This document shows, piece after piece, positions 29,801-42,286 of a DNA stretch of 64,000 nucleotides; position 1 is the stretch's first letter; every line of letters starts with the position of its first letter. Below the pieces are notes generated by a model. The model saw only the letters and a program-made list of their open reading frames with translations, was not told the origin of the DNA and made no database searches. The stretch comes from Pagrus major. Its lineage: Eukaryota; Chordata; Actinopteri; Spariformes; Sparidae. The stretch spans positions 22,206,665 through 22,270,664 of the forward strand of contig NC_133221.1 of NCBI RefSeq assembly GCF_040436345.1. Reading direction: 5' to 3'. Made by a program: the position numbers and the translations under genes.

Positions 29801-32800
29801 AAATTAGATGAAAGAGAGATATACAATGTGTTTAGCAGTCAACCACAACACATATAAAGTACATACAGGAAACACGGTGAGTGTTTGTTTTAACATCCAA
29901 GAAAAAAATTGCACTTTCATCCATCAATAGTGATGCATGCACATTTTATTTGAGTAGGATATTCTCTCCCTGCCTGCACATATTCTTGCAGTCTCACCTG
30001 GGAGCCTGTCTGACAGGTACGTTGTCAAGGTCAGTGAGAGTCAGGAAGTCTGAGTTGAAGTAGTGCAGCTGGAGGATACAAGCCAAAAGGAACGCGGCAG
30101 GAAGCAGGATACGTGCAAACAGCTCCACTGTGTCGTACCGTTCCAAACCCAGATCACGGAGACTGAAAAGTCAGATGATAATGAACAAGAAGAGCCAAGC
30201 CTGCCGTAAGGTTCTGACTAAATTCATATAGATATATATATATATTTAATACAAACTTAGGCCACAGAAACTCACCCTTCCTCTGACATGCCCATGATCT
30301 GTCTGAACAGCCCAGACACACTTCTGAACTGGTACATGTAGATGGCGATCAACACCACCATGGAGTAACCGACCACCACTGCCCAGAACATCTTTAGGAG
30401 CCGACGCCACACATCATAGCGGGTCTGAGGGAAGAGAAAACACATCCTTTTCTCATTATTGGCTTTACGAAATTGTCACAACTTGTTCTGCTGTTATTGT
30501 AATTTCAATTCCTGTTTGCATATTAAACAATTGCTGGTGTCAGGTTTGTGTTGCCTATATCCCTTCGGTCACAAACTCCAGTATGTAAAACACCAGGATG
30601 TTGCTGATGGTGTCCGAACAGACAAATGGTGCTGTCTTGTCTTACGTCACCTCCACAGCCATTAGGCCTTCCTGTAAGTGCCTACCGTGTTTCTAAAAGG
30701 TCAGCAGAAACATAAGATGGGGGAGAAAAAACAGGAAAACAGCAGCAAAATAATGACTGTGTATGTGTTTATGAGTCATAATCAATACTTTTAACTGTAA
30801 AATTGTATCGCTGAGCGGTTTCTATAAGAGCTGGATCCGTTTTTATGCTCAAACAACGGCGGAATGATCCACTAATGATAATTTAGAAGTGAACACATTA
30901 CAGTGTAAGATGAAGCTAAAACTATGGTGGCTTTGTGTGTTATTCAAAAACATCTCAACTACTGATGCAGATTTCCTCTTAACCACAATCTTAATATCAA
31001 ATTTCCATCCTTCATCTACTCTACTATTTTACATATAGTACATAGTCAGAGAATACATGCATACTCTTTGCTGCGACAGTATTAGGGCTAATGTTAGAAA
31101 AATGTATTCGAGATTTTGAGAATAACGCCATAATATTGCAAGAAAAAGCTGAGATATTTGAAAAGAAAAGGTCATAATAAAAAAGGTTGTTTTGAGTCAT
31201 ATATTATGTTTATAGGTTGACTGGATTACATGTGCATATTTGAGCATTTCCTGTCAGTCCAAAGGCCACCTCCAGTGATTTAGATATGTAAAAACCTTGT
31301 TTTGACTGCAATATCACGTTACCATTCACTCTGATACCCATACTGTAAAATCTGACAAAGTGATCTTACTTATAAAAAAAATAGAGCAAACTGATAACCT
31401 CAAAACTACCAAGTAAAGCCGACTAATCATTTTAAGTTGTAAAAACTTTTTAGCTCATACAATTTAAATGTAATAATCTACTTTACTATATAGGTAATTC
31501 TGAGGTAATCGGTTTCCTGGATTTTTTAAAAATAAAGTCAACTTTTAAAATTTACAGTGCAGGATGCTTCCCGCTTAAATGCCCAGGCAAGCGGCTCTGA
31601 GATGCAGTTTATCAAAAAATACCACAATCTTTTAAACCGCACCTTCCACATAATAATATAACTCAAATGTTTTTCATTTCACATTTATCCTACTTCACTG
31701 TAAAGTCCATTCTCAGTGTGCACTGAGGCTTCAACTTTCCACATCACACTTGTGAATGCTGAATATTGTACCAGGATTTGCTTAAATCAGATTTTCAAAG
31801 AGTCAGGCTCTGCACATACATTGTTCTGCATAGTTAAGTCAAAAATGTCACTGAAAGAACAAGAAGAAAAACATATTTTTGACTGAAGGGGACATAAGCC
31901 ACACAACAATGAGATGTATGGCTGATAAAAGGTGTTTTCAAACAGTTTCAGTTTTCCGCCTCTGATAAAGAGCAGCGTGTATCCAATTCCCAAAATGATA
32001 CACATCACAATCACATCAGCAGAACAACGAGCAGTAACATTATGCACATCAGGCTACAGGACATATAGATTCTGGTTGTTTCGTATCATTTGCATTAAGC
32101 CCACTGAGCTTTAATCACTGTCCAATACCATGACTGAATTTTGGTCTCAGATGTCTGGAGAAAACCAACTCCTCCGATGTGCTCCAGCTGCTGCTTCAAA
32201 GCACATCTGGTTATTGACTCATACATCATGTAACTGGTTACACTTTCTTTGATGATAAGAAAGGTTGCGTACTGGTGAAACCTGTGAATTCAGGTCCCCA
32301 TTATCACTCATTTTACACACAAAAAGGCAGAATGCTCTCACCTGTTTATTACGAAAGAGTATTAAAATCAGACAGACTAAATGTTGGAACCACTAAAATC
32401 ACTAACCTGGAAGAGGACAACACAGAAGAGGAAAAGGACAATGTAGAGAATCTTGTAGACGACCACCTAAGCAAGTGAAACATGGTCAAGATTAGGTACA
32501 TTTGATGGGCAATTACTTTTTATTTATTTGACATGCACAAAATGTGACAAAAATTATGTGGACCACTTTTACCTTATAGATTAATTCATTTTTCTAATTA
32601 ATGTTTAATGTGAAGTAATTAATGTAATTAGTGGCTGCCAAAACATACATAATGTACACTGTGCATTAACATTCACTACAGTATCTAAAACAAGGACAAT
32701 AAGGACAGATGCATAATGTATAAAGTGGAATGATGACTGAACGCTTTACAAGAGATTTAAATTGTCACAGTGGGATAATTTGGTCACAATAATGTTGATT

Positions 32801-35800
32801 ATCAAAACAAATAACTACATGAAATTCAGGCATGCAGTTTTATAATGAAATTTCAGTTTTAGTTTATTTTACTACTGCTGTGGGATTTTTCTCCAAAATT
32901 CATCCCACAGATGACACTGCAGTGTTTGGAAAGTGTGATTAGAAACTTCTCCCATACTTGGTTTTTATGTCTGTCAATAGATACCTTTCCAGAGAAGCTG
33001 ATGATGAAGAACATGGAGCAGCAGAAGAGGATCCAGTATTTCACCAGCGTCCCTTTTACCCCTGAGATAACCATCGCTACCAGAGGTGATGGCTGACTTT
33101 CCTCCGCTGATATGGACAAAACCCAGAGGAGCAGGATGAGAAAGAGAGGGGTGAGGAAAGCAAAGAATAGGATGAGAATAAGAGGAGGGTACAGGGCAGC
33201 TTGCATTATACAAAACTTAAGGTTATCCTCTCACACAGGGATCTACTTATTAAAGTAAAGTGAAAATAAATTACGTGGCACGACTTTGACGTCATCTAGA
33301 GATTCCGCCTTTAAGCCCTGCTCCTCCCTTCTCTCTGTTAGCTGCTGGCGAAACATCAACCAAAAGCTGAAGCTGTAGAAGACCTGCAGCAAACACATGG
33401 TAGCACGAGTTAACATGTAGTGCACATGCATATTTATACAATCTTCCATAGTAAACATAGTTAGGTTCAAGTTAATATTTGTGTAATAACTATAATGTAA
33501 TCTGGTGAGAAAAAAAAGTGTTCATCCTAATGTGGCTACCATAAGAATAAGTTGCAAAATAACTTGTCAAAGCACAGATCACAGACTCTGATCTGTGGAA
33601 AAATTCTTGTTTGATTAGGTTTAAGGTTTAAATGAACTGATGTGAAAGTGTATAACTGGCAGCTGATTGTTGTTGCAAACACCAACTGTGGTGCTTTTTG
33701 TCCAATCTGCTTTGAAAACCTTGAAAATAATTTTTAAATGATCTTATTGGGATCCCACACGAACACGCTATTGTCTGACAATGTTTGAACAATCCTGGTT
33801 ATTTCTGTGAGATATTTTTAAAGGTTTTTCTGCCTTTTTGTTCAATGGACCAAACAGAATAAAGATAGATTACAATCAAAATAAGGATCTGATGACAGTC
33901 ACTTAAAGGTTTGCTATTGTTGGCAGGAAGTTGCCACTGTCAATCAAATCAATACTCCTGGATAACACAGAAAAGCCATGTTTAACTACTAATAATTTAT
34001 AAATACCAGACTGTCCGTTGTTGCTTATTTAATGTAATAGAGAAATGCATTTAAAACCAACTTTACATGAGCTTGGTCCCTGGAAACAACAAAAACATAC
34101 TGACATGTTCAAACACTGTAAGGGCAGTCTGTTGTAGTTAGCAACATAAGGCTAACTATTTCAAGTAGTTTCATGTGACTTGCTGACTTTTGTACCACCT
34201 TCTCCCTTCCTCACCTTTGCTCCCAGGTGGACGCAGGGCGCAGGGTGATAACTGTTCAGGTCAAAGTCCACTATCACAGCCGGGGGCAGACCGGGGTACA
34301 GCTCGGCCCGGCTCAGACGCAGCCCGCTCAGGTAGCCCAGCACCACCAGGACGGTGCCGTAGATAGCCAGGAACGGGGCGGACATCATGGCGTAGCGGCG
34401 CCTGTCTCTCATCATCCAGATTATACAGGACCACACCAGCAGGGCGAAAGTCAGCCAGTTGTTGTAAGTGATGCTCCACACCTTGAAATACATGTTCTAG
34501 ATATAGTGACAACGTTGTAGCCAAATAGCTGGCTAACTATTAAATATAACTATACTATAAACTATATACTACTATACTATCTGATACTCCTGTCAAGTGT
34601 TTGCACTGACGTCACAGGAATATATGGAAAACAAAAACGGCGCGAACTTTACTAACGGTTGTTACTTTTATTTTGCTAGCTAAAGTTTAACATTAGCTAA
34701 GATAGATGTTAACTTTTAGCATCGATGTCTGCATTGTTTTCCAATTGCATTATTTGTTTTTTGTTTAGATAATCTCAGTCTGTTAGGTCAACTAGCAAAT
34801 AACGTGTTGAAATAACAATTATATTGTTTTAAATAAACTGCGTTTTGAAATAACACTACCTTAGTGTGCTAAATTAGCCTGCTCACTAGCCAACATTAGC
34901 AAACCATAGATTTAGAAGCTAAGCTAGTCAACTGGTCAATTTAGCTTATTAACCTGTACCAAAATATTGCTTTTAGACGTAATTAATAAGTAAGTCAAGG
35001 AAAATTAATCACCAATTATTCTAATAACTGATTGATTATTTAAGCCAGACATGCCAAACCTTCCTGTCTCTACCTTACAGTGGTCAATAGATATTTTTTT
35101 TATATATTTGTTTAAAGTTTTATAGTATTTTGTGCTTAGCTGTAACCACCACTTTGGTCGTTCGCTTGCACACTCAACATTACACCTACACCACAACATT
35201 TTTCAGATATTTCCAGTCCCTTTCCTTGTCCTGATGACCTCCATGATGACAAAAGGACTCACCACACACAAATTCAAAACCTTCATTAATGAGAGTTAAT
35301 ATAGTTTACCATCATGATGATAAGGGCGCTGACATAGCTGTGTTTTTGCACCAGCCGTCCAAAGACGACCAGGCCGCTCGGGCCTGAGGGGGGAGGCGAG
35401 GTCTCTGTTGGAGTCCTCAGGTCCACCTCAGACTCCCCCAAATTCCTCACTTCTCCCTCGCTCTCTGTCTCTAGCACAAGAGAGAGAAAAAGTTAAGGAT
35501 GAAATGTCAGAGTGTAGCAAACAGACCAAATAAACTCAAACCCCTGAAACAAGGACTTAATTTGTGTTTTGCTGAGGTTTCAGGACAACAACACTTACAC
35601 TTGACTTTTACAAATGAATGAAAGCAGAGAAGTTATTGTTGTTGCTGAGGTCATGTATTTAAAGATTTGAATGTTTGTAATGATTACCATGTGATGCTGA
35701 GTCTTTGCCTTCATACTGAGGTGGTAGGTAACAGTTTGTGTACCCTGCCCCTCCTAACAGAGATCCCAGATCGTCTCTATCAACATCTTGCCATGAAGGC

Positions 35801-38800
35801 CCCTTCATTAAAATCATTGGCTGAGGAAAGAGAGCACATACATTTAGACCAGTATTCACATGTCTCACCTTATTATCAATCAATCAGAAACATCTTGAAA
35901 CATTTAGCAATAGAATGACTTACTTCATCGGGTAGATAGGTTTCATCATCTGTGCTGCTTAAAAGCTGAAAATAGAGAAGCTGCGGTTGTTATATCTTTG
36001 AAATATTTTTAAATTCCAAAGTGAAATTGCAGTATAGCTGTTAAGCTGATACTATATCCAAACAAACTAATGATGAGCACAACAGTTGAATATTGAATAT
36101 TGATCACTGACGTAACAAATTAATGTCCCTGTGACCAAACAATATGGTTAAGGAGAAACATATCCATGTTTCTAGGTTACCTCTTGCTGATCTCCTGAGA
36201 TGTAAATGACCCTGGAGAAGCTTGGAGGAGCATCTGGACTCTCTGCTGGACTCTCAGACTCCTCACCTTTAGCAATATCCTGGGAAATACAAAAGATATT
36301 AGAAGCCTGTCATGTAAGTTCAATATTTCCTGAATATTGGGAGAAGTCCCTGCATGTCTAGTGTGTAGAAGTATTGACAGTGGTATAAGTAGTAGCAGTG
36401 GAAGGAGCAGCACTCGTAGCAGTGGAAGTCAATGTGGCAGATTAACTGACACACACATGAACACACACACAAACCTCCTCTGTGATGTGGACCCATTTGT
36501 GTAGCAGAGTCACCAGTGTGCTGTAGAGCAGCAGCAGAACAAAAGGGTTGACAAAGTCAGGCCAGGTGACATGTGGGTGCAGACCCAAAGTATGTCGGTC
36601 AGAGCTGTTGGTTCTGATCACTCCGGTCATACCAAACAATCTGGGACAGGTAGAGGGGAAGGAGTGCAGGATGAAAATGAGAAAGGAAGAACGATAGGAG
36701 AGATAGTCGAAGAGAGAGTTAGAGCACAGAGGGAGACAATAATAGATATGAACTGGTACCTGATATGTAATAAAAACATCAGATCACTCCACTACAATAA
36801 TCTACTACTACTACAATACTTAATCCTACTTTTTAATCACTTCTGTACCTGGCGTAGACATCATCTGGTGGCACAAGCTGCTGGGACAGGGGCAGCTGGT
36901 AGACATACAGTGCCAGCAGGTGTCCTCCACTGAAGATGGCCATCATCACACACAGGGAGCTAAAGATCAGCATGCTGATGGAGCGGCTGAAGATCCACCA
37001 CCAAACCAGGCCAAGAAACGCCCCAAAATACACACCTGAGGTGAGGGAGGGCTGCATGATACCTGCATTCACACACATGTACACACAGCTTAGAAAAGAA
37101 AAAAGTGAAGTAGACATAACTTAGGAACTTTTTTAAAACTACAATATCCTTTCATGCTCACACCAGCAGTTGTATTTTACCTGCAAGCCCCAGCAGTAAA
37201 GTCACCACCACTTTCCCTGCTGTGTTCATGATCGCTGACAGCAGCAGCCTCAGTCCGGCTGCAAACACTATAAGCTTCTGGACAAACTGGGGCGGACCAG
37301 TCTGAACCGGTACTGTGGTCAAATCTGAACTGTCAAAGGACGAGCCCTCTGTCTCACTTTCCTCCTCAGACTCTGTTTCAGAGGTGTCCACTTCCTGGCA
37401 GACCCGTGAAACAATCAGATTAATACTACTGTGCATTCTTAACCTAAGGTAAAATTATAAATAAAAAAAAAGTGATGGTGAGTGTCCTTCATTACCTCCG
37501 ATTCAGATGGTGGTATTCCATTTTCATGGAGGTTGACTTGGGGCACACGGCGCAGTAGCTTTTTGCACAGCCTCAGTATGAAGAGAGATGAGAAGAGGAG
37601 GCCTATATCTGGGGCCAGGAGACGCACAACGTTCCCAGCATCAACCGAGCTGAATCTGGAAACATACAAACCTTATCATAGGTTTGATCTCCGCTAATCT
37701 CCAGTCATGTCAGAAAGTTATGAATATCAGTTTGTTGAGATTTTCATTAGATAGTAAACATTTAGTTGCCTTTTGACAGCATAAGTAAATATTTGTGATG
37801 TATTTCATGCATGTTTCAAGCCTCAATAAGTTGACTTTCATACTACACCGAAACCAACTGAATTAGGCAATAAGGCAATCTAAAATGGTTAGCAGTAATG
37901 TGAAGTAGATATAATTTAAAGTTTTTGGATATAAAACTGCGTAACCACAGATATTTTCCTCGAAAATATGAATGTCTTGTGTGTGTGTGTGTGTGCTTCC
38001 ATACCTTACAATGCCCACATGGTAGAGGACAGCTTCCCAGTGGCCGCTAACTATAATAAAAAACATGATTCATCAAGCTGGAAGCAAAGCTGCTCTTAGT
38101 TCCTGAAAGTTTTTATAGTTTTACATGATAGAAGAGATTTGTTACAAATTACAACATACTGTATTTATTTATTTGTATACAATATTTCTTTGAAGTCTGC
38201 CCACAGGACTGGTGACATTTTATTTTACTAGCAACACTGTGTTATTCTGAGAAGTGTCACAAGGTTGTATTTACCATGTAGTGGGATGTAGGCAAAGGGG
38301 ATCTGCATGAAGCACTGGAGGGTCAGGAGGGTCAGACTTGTATAGGTGATCAGCCGCAAAAATTCACCCGTTTTACCTGAATAGAGTAGCAAGTGAGAGA
38401 AACCATGAGGCATCAAAAGTGAGCTAACTAATTACAAATAAGGGTCTTTGAAAAATTCACAGCAAATTATTTACAATACTGTGTCAATGTACGATGTCAA
38501 TGTCGATGGACCTGGTTTTTCTTTTCAAGACATTTGCCAGTAGAATTTTGTCTCCTAGACACTCAGCAGTATTTTAAATTGAACTGGTTCAGACTCTTTG
38601 TGAGTACTGTTACAGATCAATAAGACAGCTAGAGTGAAATATGTCAGTCTTTGTATGCAACTGTATTCAAGTTATGCAGCTGGAGTATTCAAGCTGAAGT
38701 TTCTTACAAAAACAACCAAAATGTCTTTACAACATGCTGATGTTAAGTAGGTTTAAACGATGTTCACCCTCTTAGTTTAGTGTGCTAGCACACTTACATT

Positions 38801-40155
38801 ACCTAATTATAGTTGTAGTTATAGAAAGTTATCTGGTTAAGTACTGTAGATGAGAAAGCTTACAAAGGAGCACGTTGAGGTTCATGATTGTTTGACTGAA
38901 CAACATCTCATCATATCACACTCAGGTTTGGTGGTTGATGCCTTCAACTCCTGATAACTTAGTGGATTTTATTGTTGGTCCTGTAGAGGAGGTAGATGGA
39001 AACGTTTAATATATTGTTTGGCCCCTTACAACTGTCTTTTTTGGAAGTGAGGTTAAAGTTAGTAGAAAGGATGAAATAAGATAAGAAATAATAAGAAATA
39101 TTATGTCCTGACAGACATGAAGCTTGATATGAACTTACTACTAAATTTCTTTTTTTTAATAACACTAATACAGTAGAATTCAAAAGTGTAGATAAGCAAA
39201 AGTTCACTATATGACTGTCAGTTTTCATTCCACACTATAAAACTGCAACCCTAGTTAGTAATGCTGAAGTAATTTCCTGTTACATGGTTGATTGCCTCTA
39301 ACGAACAGCGCTACACATTTTACCAGCAATTGATTTGCACATTACTAAGTCTTTACTTAATATGTTTTAATGTTTCAACTCGAGTAAGTAAATGTGAACC
39401 TAACTTGTAGTTCCTAAGACTCCAGAAGTGTGGAGTTTAAACTGCATTTAAAACAACTACACATTATGTTACATTTTGTAAAATAAATAATATCCTTCTT
39501 TGATAAACTGCACCTTTCCAGACAAAGTTATAACAAGTGCAATACATTTATGCAATTTTATTAACTATGAAAATTAAATGCTGGAAACCCGTAGCTTACC
39601 ATTAATTTGTTTTGCTTTTTCAAACAAACTTGTAATCAGAAGGTTTGAGATACATAAGCATTAATCGCTGATGTGGCTCAACAATAGCTGAGCCAGCAAA
39701 TGTACTGTTGATGTTCAGGATTTTTACTAAAAGCTTTGTTTCACTTAAATCTTTCTGCCTCCCAATAAAGGAGTTACATGATCACACATGCGTGCACTCT
39801 ACCAACTATAGGTGGACGTACAAAAACCCAAGAAACAAAAGCACACAGGATGTGCACACGCTTGACCACTTAGCCCACCGATAGCGGGATCATATTAGAG
39901 AGATGAATCTAACTGGGATCTATGGAGCTTTCAAAGACAGGCTGAAAGGCAAACAGATTTTAGATGGAGGGATGTAAAGTGAAAGAAAAAAAAATGCTGT
40001 CAAAATGCTGACATCACATCTTTTAATTCCTCACTGTAATTACCAGGCTATGTATAATTGATTTGACCGTTCCAACCACATCCCCTTTACAAAGTAGTTT
40101 GAGGGAGGAGTACAGATACTTTAATTCACCTGAATGCAGTGATCAATACAGAAAA

Positions 40156-40216
<61 letters not shown>

Positions 40217-42286
40217 TTTGTCTGACTCAATATAATCGTTTTTTGCTTCATCTCTGCTCCTCTCCCCCTTTGTTTTAACATCAAACTTTGACAGAATTAT
40301 ACACAATTATATGCTTATAATTATTATGCTGTGTTGCAAAACAAAGTGACAGTAAACAAAATTGCTAACTAATAAGTGATTAATCTTTTGTTTTATTTAT
40401 TTGTTTGCTTTCCCTCAATTTTCACCACTGAGTTTACAGTTCAGCTGTTACCAAATTAATATTACACATTGAATGTCACAGGAAATGCTTATGATACTTT
40501 TAAATAGGAGTACTTCACAAGGTTACAGCTTTTGCTCTATACCACCTTAATAATGGAGAAATTTACCATTGGTGTTGATGAGAATTATTTGTTACGTGGT
40601 AGAATGGTCTTGAAAGTGTAAAAGTTTCAAACCTAAACAAAAACCTGCAAAATCATAAATATAATATAATTTGTCTTTGGATCCCCTCTCACCTTTCATG
40701 GTGACCAGGGTGGGGTTCGGCAGCAGCGGCAAGGTGAGCAAAAACAGGAAATACACCACTGACAGACCATTGTAGCGGAACAAAGAGGCTGAGGTGCAGA
40801 AGAAAGAACACACATACTTCATCTGTTTAATATAATTGTCTTGTAATTAATTCAATATATCACACACAGGTGTCATTGAAAGCCAAAGAAACTCTAAAAG
40901 AAAAGAAAGACGCAAATAACCTGTGTGAGTATAACCTGCCTCTCGCCTGATTTTGAGTGTTTGTAAACGAATACAAATAATTATGTAATGAAAATCCCAC
41001 ATCTCATCTAAATCAACATGTGCTGTGTCTTACATACAAGCATGTGAAATAGAAAAACATCTGCCTGGTTATTTTTAGTTGACATAATGAAATTGAAAGT
41101 CCTTCACAATGACTGCCTGAGATTAAATAAGTAGACAGAAATCCACTAGTGAAAGCAAATTTAAATTTATATTTACTAAATGCAACATCCCTCTTTTTCA
41201 TGCAGAGTTACTGAAAGTAGCTAAAGAAATGTTTTTTTCACTGTATCACTTAGAAATCCTTTATGTGTTTGGTCTGGGGCGTAATGTGTTGAACTTTGAC
41301 ACCATTTTTTCTATAATTACAGAAGTAGATCGAATGGAAAATTCTGGATGTCTTATACATTAACTATTTTCTGTAATTCAGCCTATATTTGGTAACTTTT
41401 CAAAAACTTGACTAGAATCTAATGTAAATTGATGTAAGGTTAAACAATGCTTGACCAATGAGAGGTTTGCGGGATTCAAGATAAAACATGAGTAAAACAA
41501 TCTGTAATCTTCATACTGTCCTTACGGTAAGAAGGAAAAGGAAAGTGATGTATTTGTTCATCACAACAACACCACAGCAGCAACAGCAAATCTATTGTAA
41601 CATCTTTTAATACTATTCCAAAATTTCAAGTAGTTCAACTAGTGAGCAAATTTAGTAGGAGGTGAAGCGTCCCCTTCGAAACACAGAGCAACATGCAAGG
41701 GTAAAAAAAAGTTCGCTCTCAGATAGTGTCTAAGAGAAGAATCACATCATAGTAGATACAATACTCTTTGGTCAGCATTGTCCATCTCAACTCTGAACTG
41801 GCAACACACACTGCTTCTTGCGAAATGCTGGCTCAATAGCATCACTCAAGACTTAATTTATGTATCATAAGGTATGAATGCACCTAATAGAGTGCCTTTT
41901 TAATCCCTGAGACTGAGCCAGCATTGTGCCTCTCATCAGTACTATTCAGCAGAACACCAGCTGTCTGCAACAGTAAGCACACATGAACTAAGATTTACTA
42001 GATTTACTCTACCTCATTGATACGTTACTTTCAATGTAAACTGTTTCCACTAAAAGGAGGAATTATACCCAATATATAAATATTAAACCAGTACTGATAC
42101 CATGCAAAAATAAAAGCCACCACAGAAAGCAGTTTGTGGTAAAATAATTGAAAATACCATCTGTATATTCTATCAGCAAAAATGCATATGAATGACATAA
42201 TTAAAGAGAGACATAAACTCACCAGTCAGCAGAAGCAATGGTAGTAATAAGTTATAGAGCAACCCAACCAATAGGTCTCCTGCCAT
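10980..42286 (-). CDS. piezo2-like: Piezo-type mechanosensitive cation channel, PIEZO2-like, complete 56-exon gene
   Basis: Fifty-six coding exons join with matching phase at every junction. They sum to 8412 nt, which is 2803 aa plus TAG, in the size range of human PIEZO2 (about 2750) and longer than PIEZO1 (about 2520). The start [21 protein letters not shown] matches the Piezo N-terminus. The end carries [11 protein letters not shown] and RSPETMIK, the hallmark C-terminal domain. Piezo proteins form trimers in the plasma membrane: long arms of four-helix membrane units, an intracellular beam, an anchor, an outer helix, an extracellular cap, and a pore-lining inner helix. They open to membrane tension and pass cations including calcium. 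Stretches such as [18 protein letters not shown] and [12 protein letters not shown] are nearer PIEZO2 than PIEZO1. The neighbours (gnas, atp5f1e, prelid3b) are not those of human PIEZO2, so it may be a separate paralogue. No frame break was found. Exon coordinates are given in the six block entries. Confidence 0.95.
12491..12575. repeat. Two (AC)n tracts filling a short Piezo intron
   Basis: AC dinucleotide runs at 12491-12521 and 12541-12575 make up most of the 117-base intron 12463-12579. On the transcript strand the tract is (UG)n and begins directly after the 5' splice site. Confidence 0.92.
14609..18321 (-). other. Piezo exon block: anchor and membrane-proximal helices
   Basis: Seven exons: 18321-18063, 16903-16715, 16591-16384, 16236-16104, 15437-15290, 15208-14994 and 14767-14609 (about residues 1942-2378). 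They encode [14 protein letters not shown] and [50 protein letters not shown]; a basic cytoplasmic stretch rich in lysine and arginine (exons 16591-16384 and 16236-16104); [31 protein letters not shown]; and [19 protein letters not shown]. All are strongly conserved Piezo segments around the last arm unit and the anchor. The basic loop aligns poorly with PIEZO1 and PIEZO2, and its splice sites rest mainly on phase. Confidence 0.88.
18441..23057 (-). other. Piezo exon block: beam and acidic cytoplasmic loops
   Basis: Ten exons: 23057-22968, 22605-22517, 22126-22061, 21913-21801, 21619-21499, 21122-21048, 20847-20681, 19532-19336, 19213-19055 and 18938-18441 (about residues 1417-1941). The first two carry the long charged helix of the beam ([20 protein letters not shown] and [19 protein letters not shown]). 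Next come [11 protein letters not shown], then [15 protein letters not shown], the conserved landmark before a low-complexity Glu/Lys loop, then [17 protein letters not shown] and a lysine-rich helix. The exon at 18938-18441 is almost wholly acidic, contains the 57-base tandem repeat, and ends in the conserved LTASELLL motif. Confidence 0.87.
18640..18868 (-). repeat. 57-bp in-frame coding minisatellite in Piezo
   Basis: The landmark CTAGTTCTTG recurs at 18673, 18730, 18787 and 18844, exactly 57 bases apart, giving roughly four imperfect units. The period is 19 codons, so copy-number change keeps the frame. Each unit reads about [19 protein letters not shown]. It lies in the largest Piezo exon, in a predicted disordered cytoplasmic loop between the beam and the next arm unit. 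Confidence 0.92.
25625..25980 (-). mobile_element. Degenerate dispersed repeat (teleost MITE/SINE-like)
   Basis: Lies in the Piezo intron 25528-26515. The right end, read on the reverse strand, is AGAGTTGCAACTAATGATTG followed by TTTTTTATTATCGATTAATC. This closely resembles the start of the copy at 60333 (AGGGCTGCAGATAACAATTA...). The left end has ACGATTAATCAATCAACTC. No coding capacity. The family is one I know as very common in percomorph genomes; the exact class is not certain. Confidence 0.6.
26035..26160. mobile_element. Fragment of the same dispersed repeat family
   Basis: Shares TGAGGATTTGCTGCTTT, CATTTTATAGAC and ATTAATCAGTTAATAAAAAA-type segments with the copy at 43601-43915. It is too short and diverged to show both ends. 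Confidence 0.45.
26791..26844. repeat. (AC)n microsatellite in a short Piezo intron
   Basis: About 27 AC units in the 143-base intron 26721-26863. It reads as (UG)n in the Piezo transcript. Confidence 0.95.
29006..34481 (-). other. Piezo exon block: arm units with three small variable exons
   Basis: Nine exons: 34481-34215, 33383-33275, 33106-32985, 32466-32407, 30424-30276, 30162-29998, 29774-29733, 29393-29361 and 29118-29006 (about residues 500-852). Landmarks: [118 protein letters not shown]. The 42-, 33- and 113-base exons encode a charged cytoplasmic loop ([20 protein letters not shown] and a Ser/Thr/Glu-rich tail) that is poorly conserved among Piezos. The rest is strongly conserved. 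Confidence 0.9.
30425..32406 (-). other. Long Piezo intron, nothing recognised
   Basis: A 2-kb AT-rich intron between the exons at 30276-30424 and 32407-32466. The frames inside lack matching splice sites and Piezo similarity, and the reading phase joins perfectly without them. Confidence 0.6.
38377..42222 (-). other. Piezo introns 1 and 2
   Basis: Two introns of 1.4 and 2.3 kb flank the second coding exon (40693-40788). Apart from the (AC)n tract at 40158-40215 I recognise nothing in them. First introns often hold enhancers, but no specific site is visible. Confidence 0.5.
40158..40215. repeat. (AC)n microsatellite in Piezo intron 2
   Basis: About 29 uninterrupted AC units in the intron between the second and third coding exons. 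Confidence 0.95.

Larger units (their letters stand above)
35310..42286 (-). other. Piezo exon block: N-terminal arm units
   Basis: Twelve exons: 42286-42223 (start), 40788-40693, 38376-38275, 38050-38005, 37655-37496, 37394-37181, 37062-36849, 36640-36475, 36279-36181, 35965-35924, 35820-35688 and 35470-35310 (about residues 1-499). Landmarks: [145 protein letters not shown]; then a Ser/Glu-rich loop (exons 36279-35470) before [10 protein letters not shown]. The start methionine is fixed by the conserved GLLYNLLLP segment seven residues in. The 99- and 42-base exons are in-frame cassettes. Confidence 0.92.
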
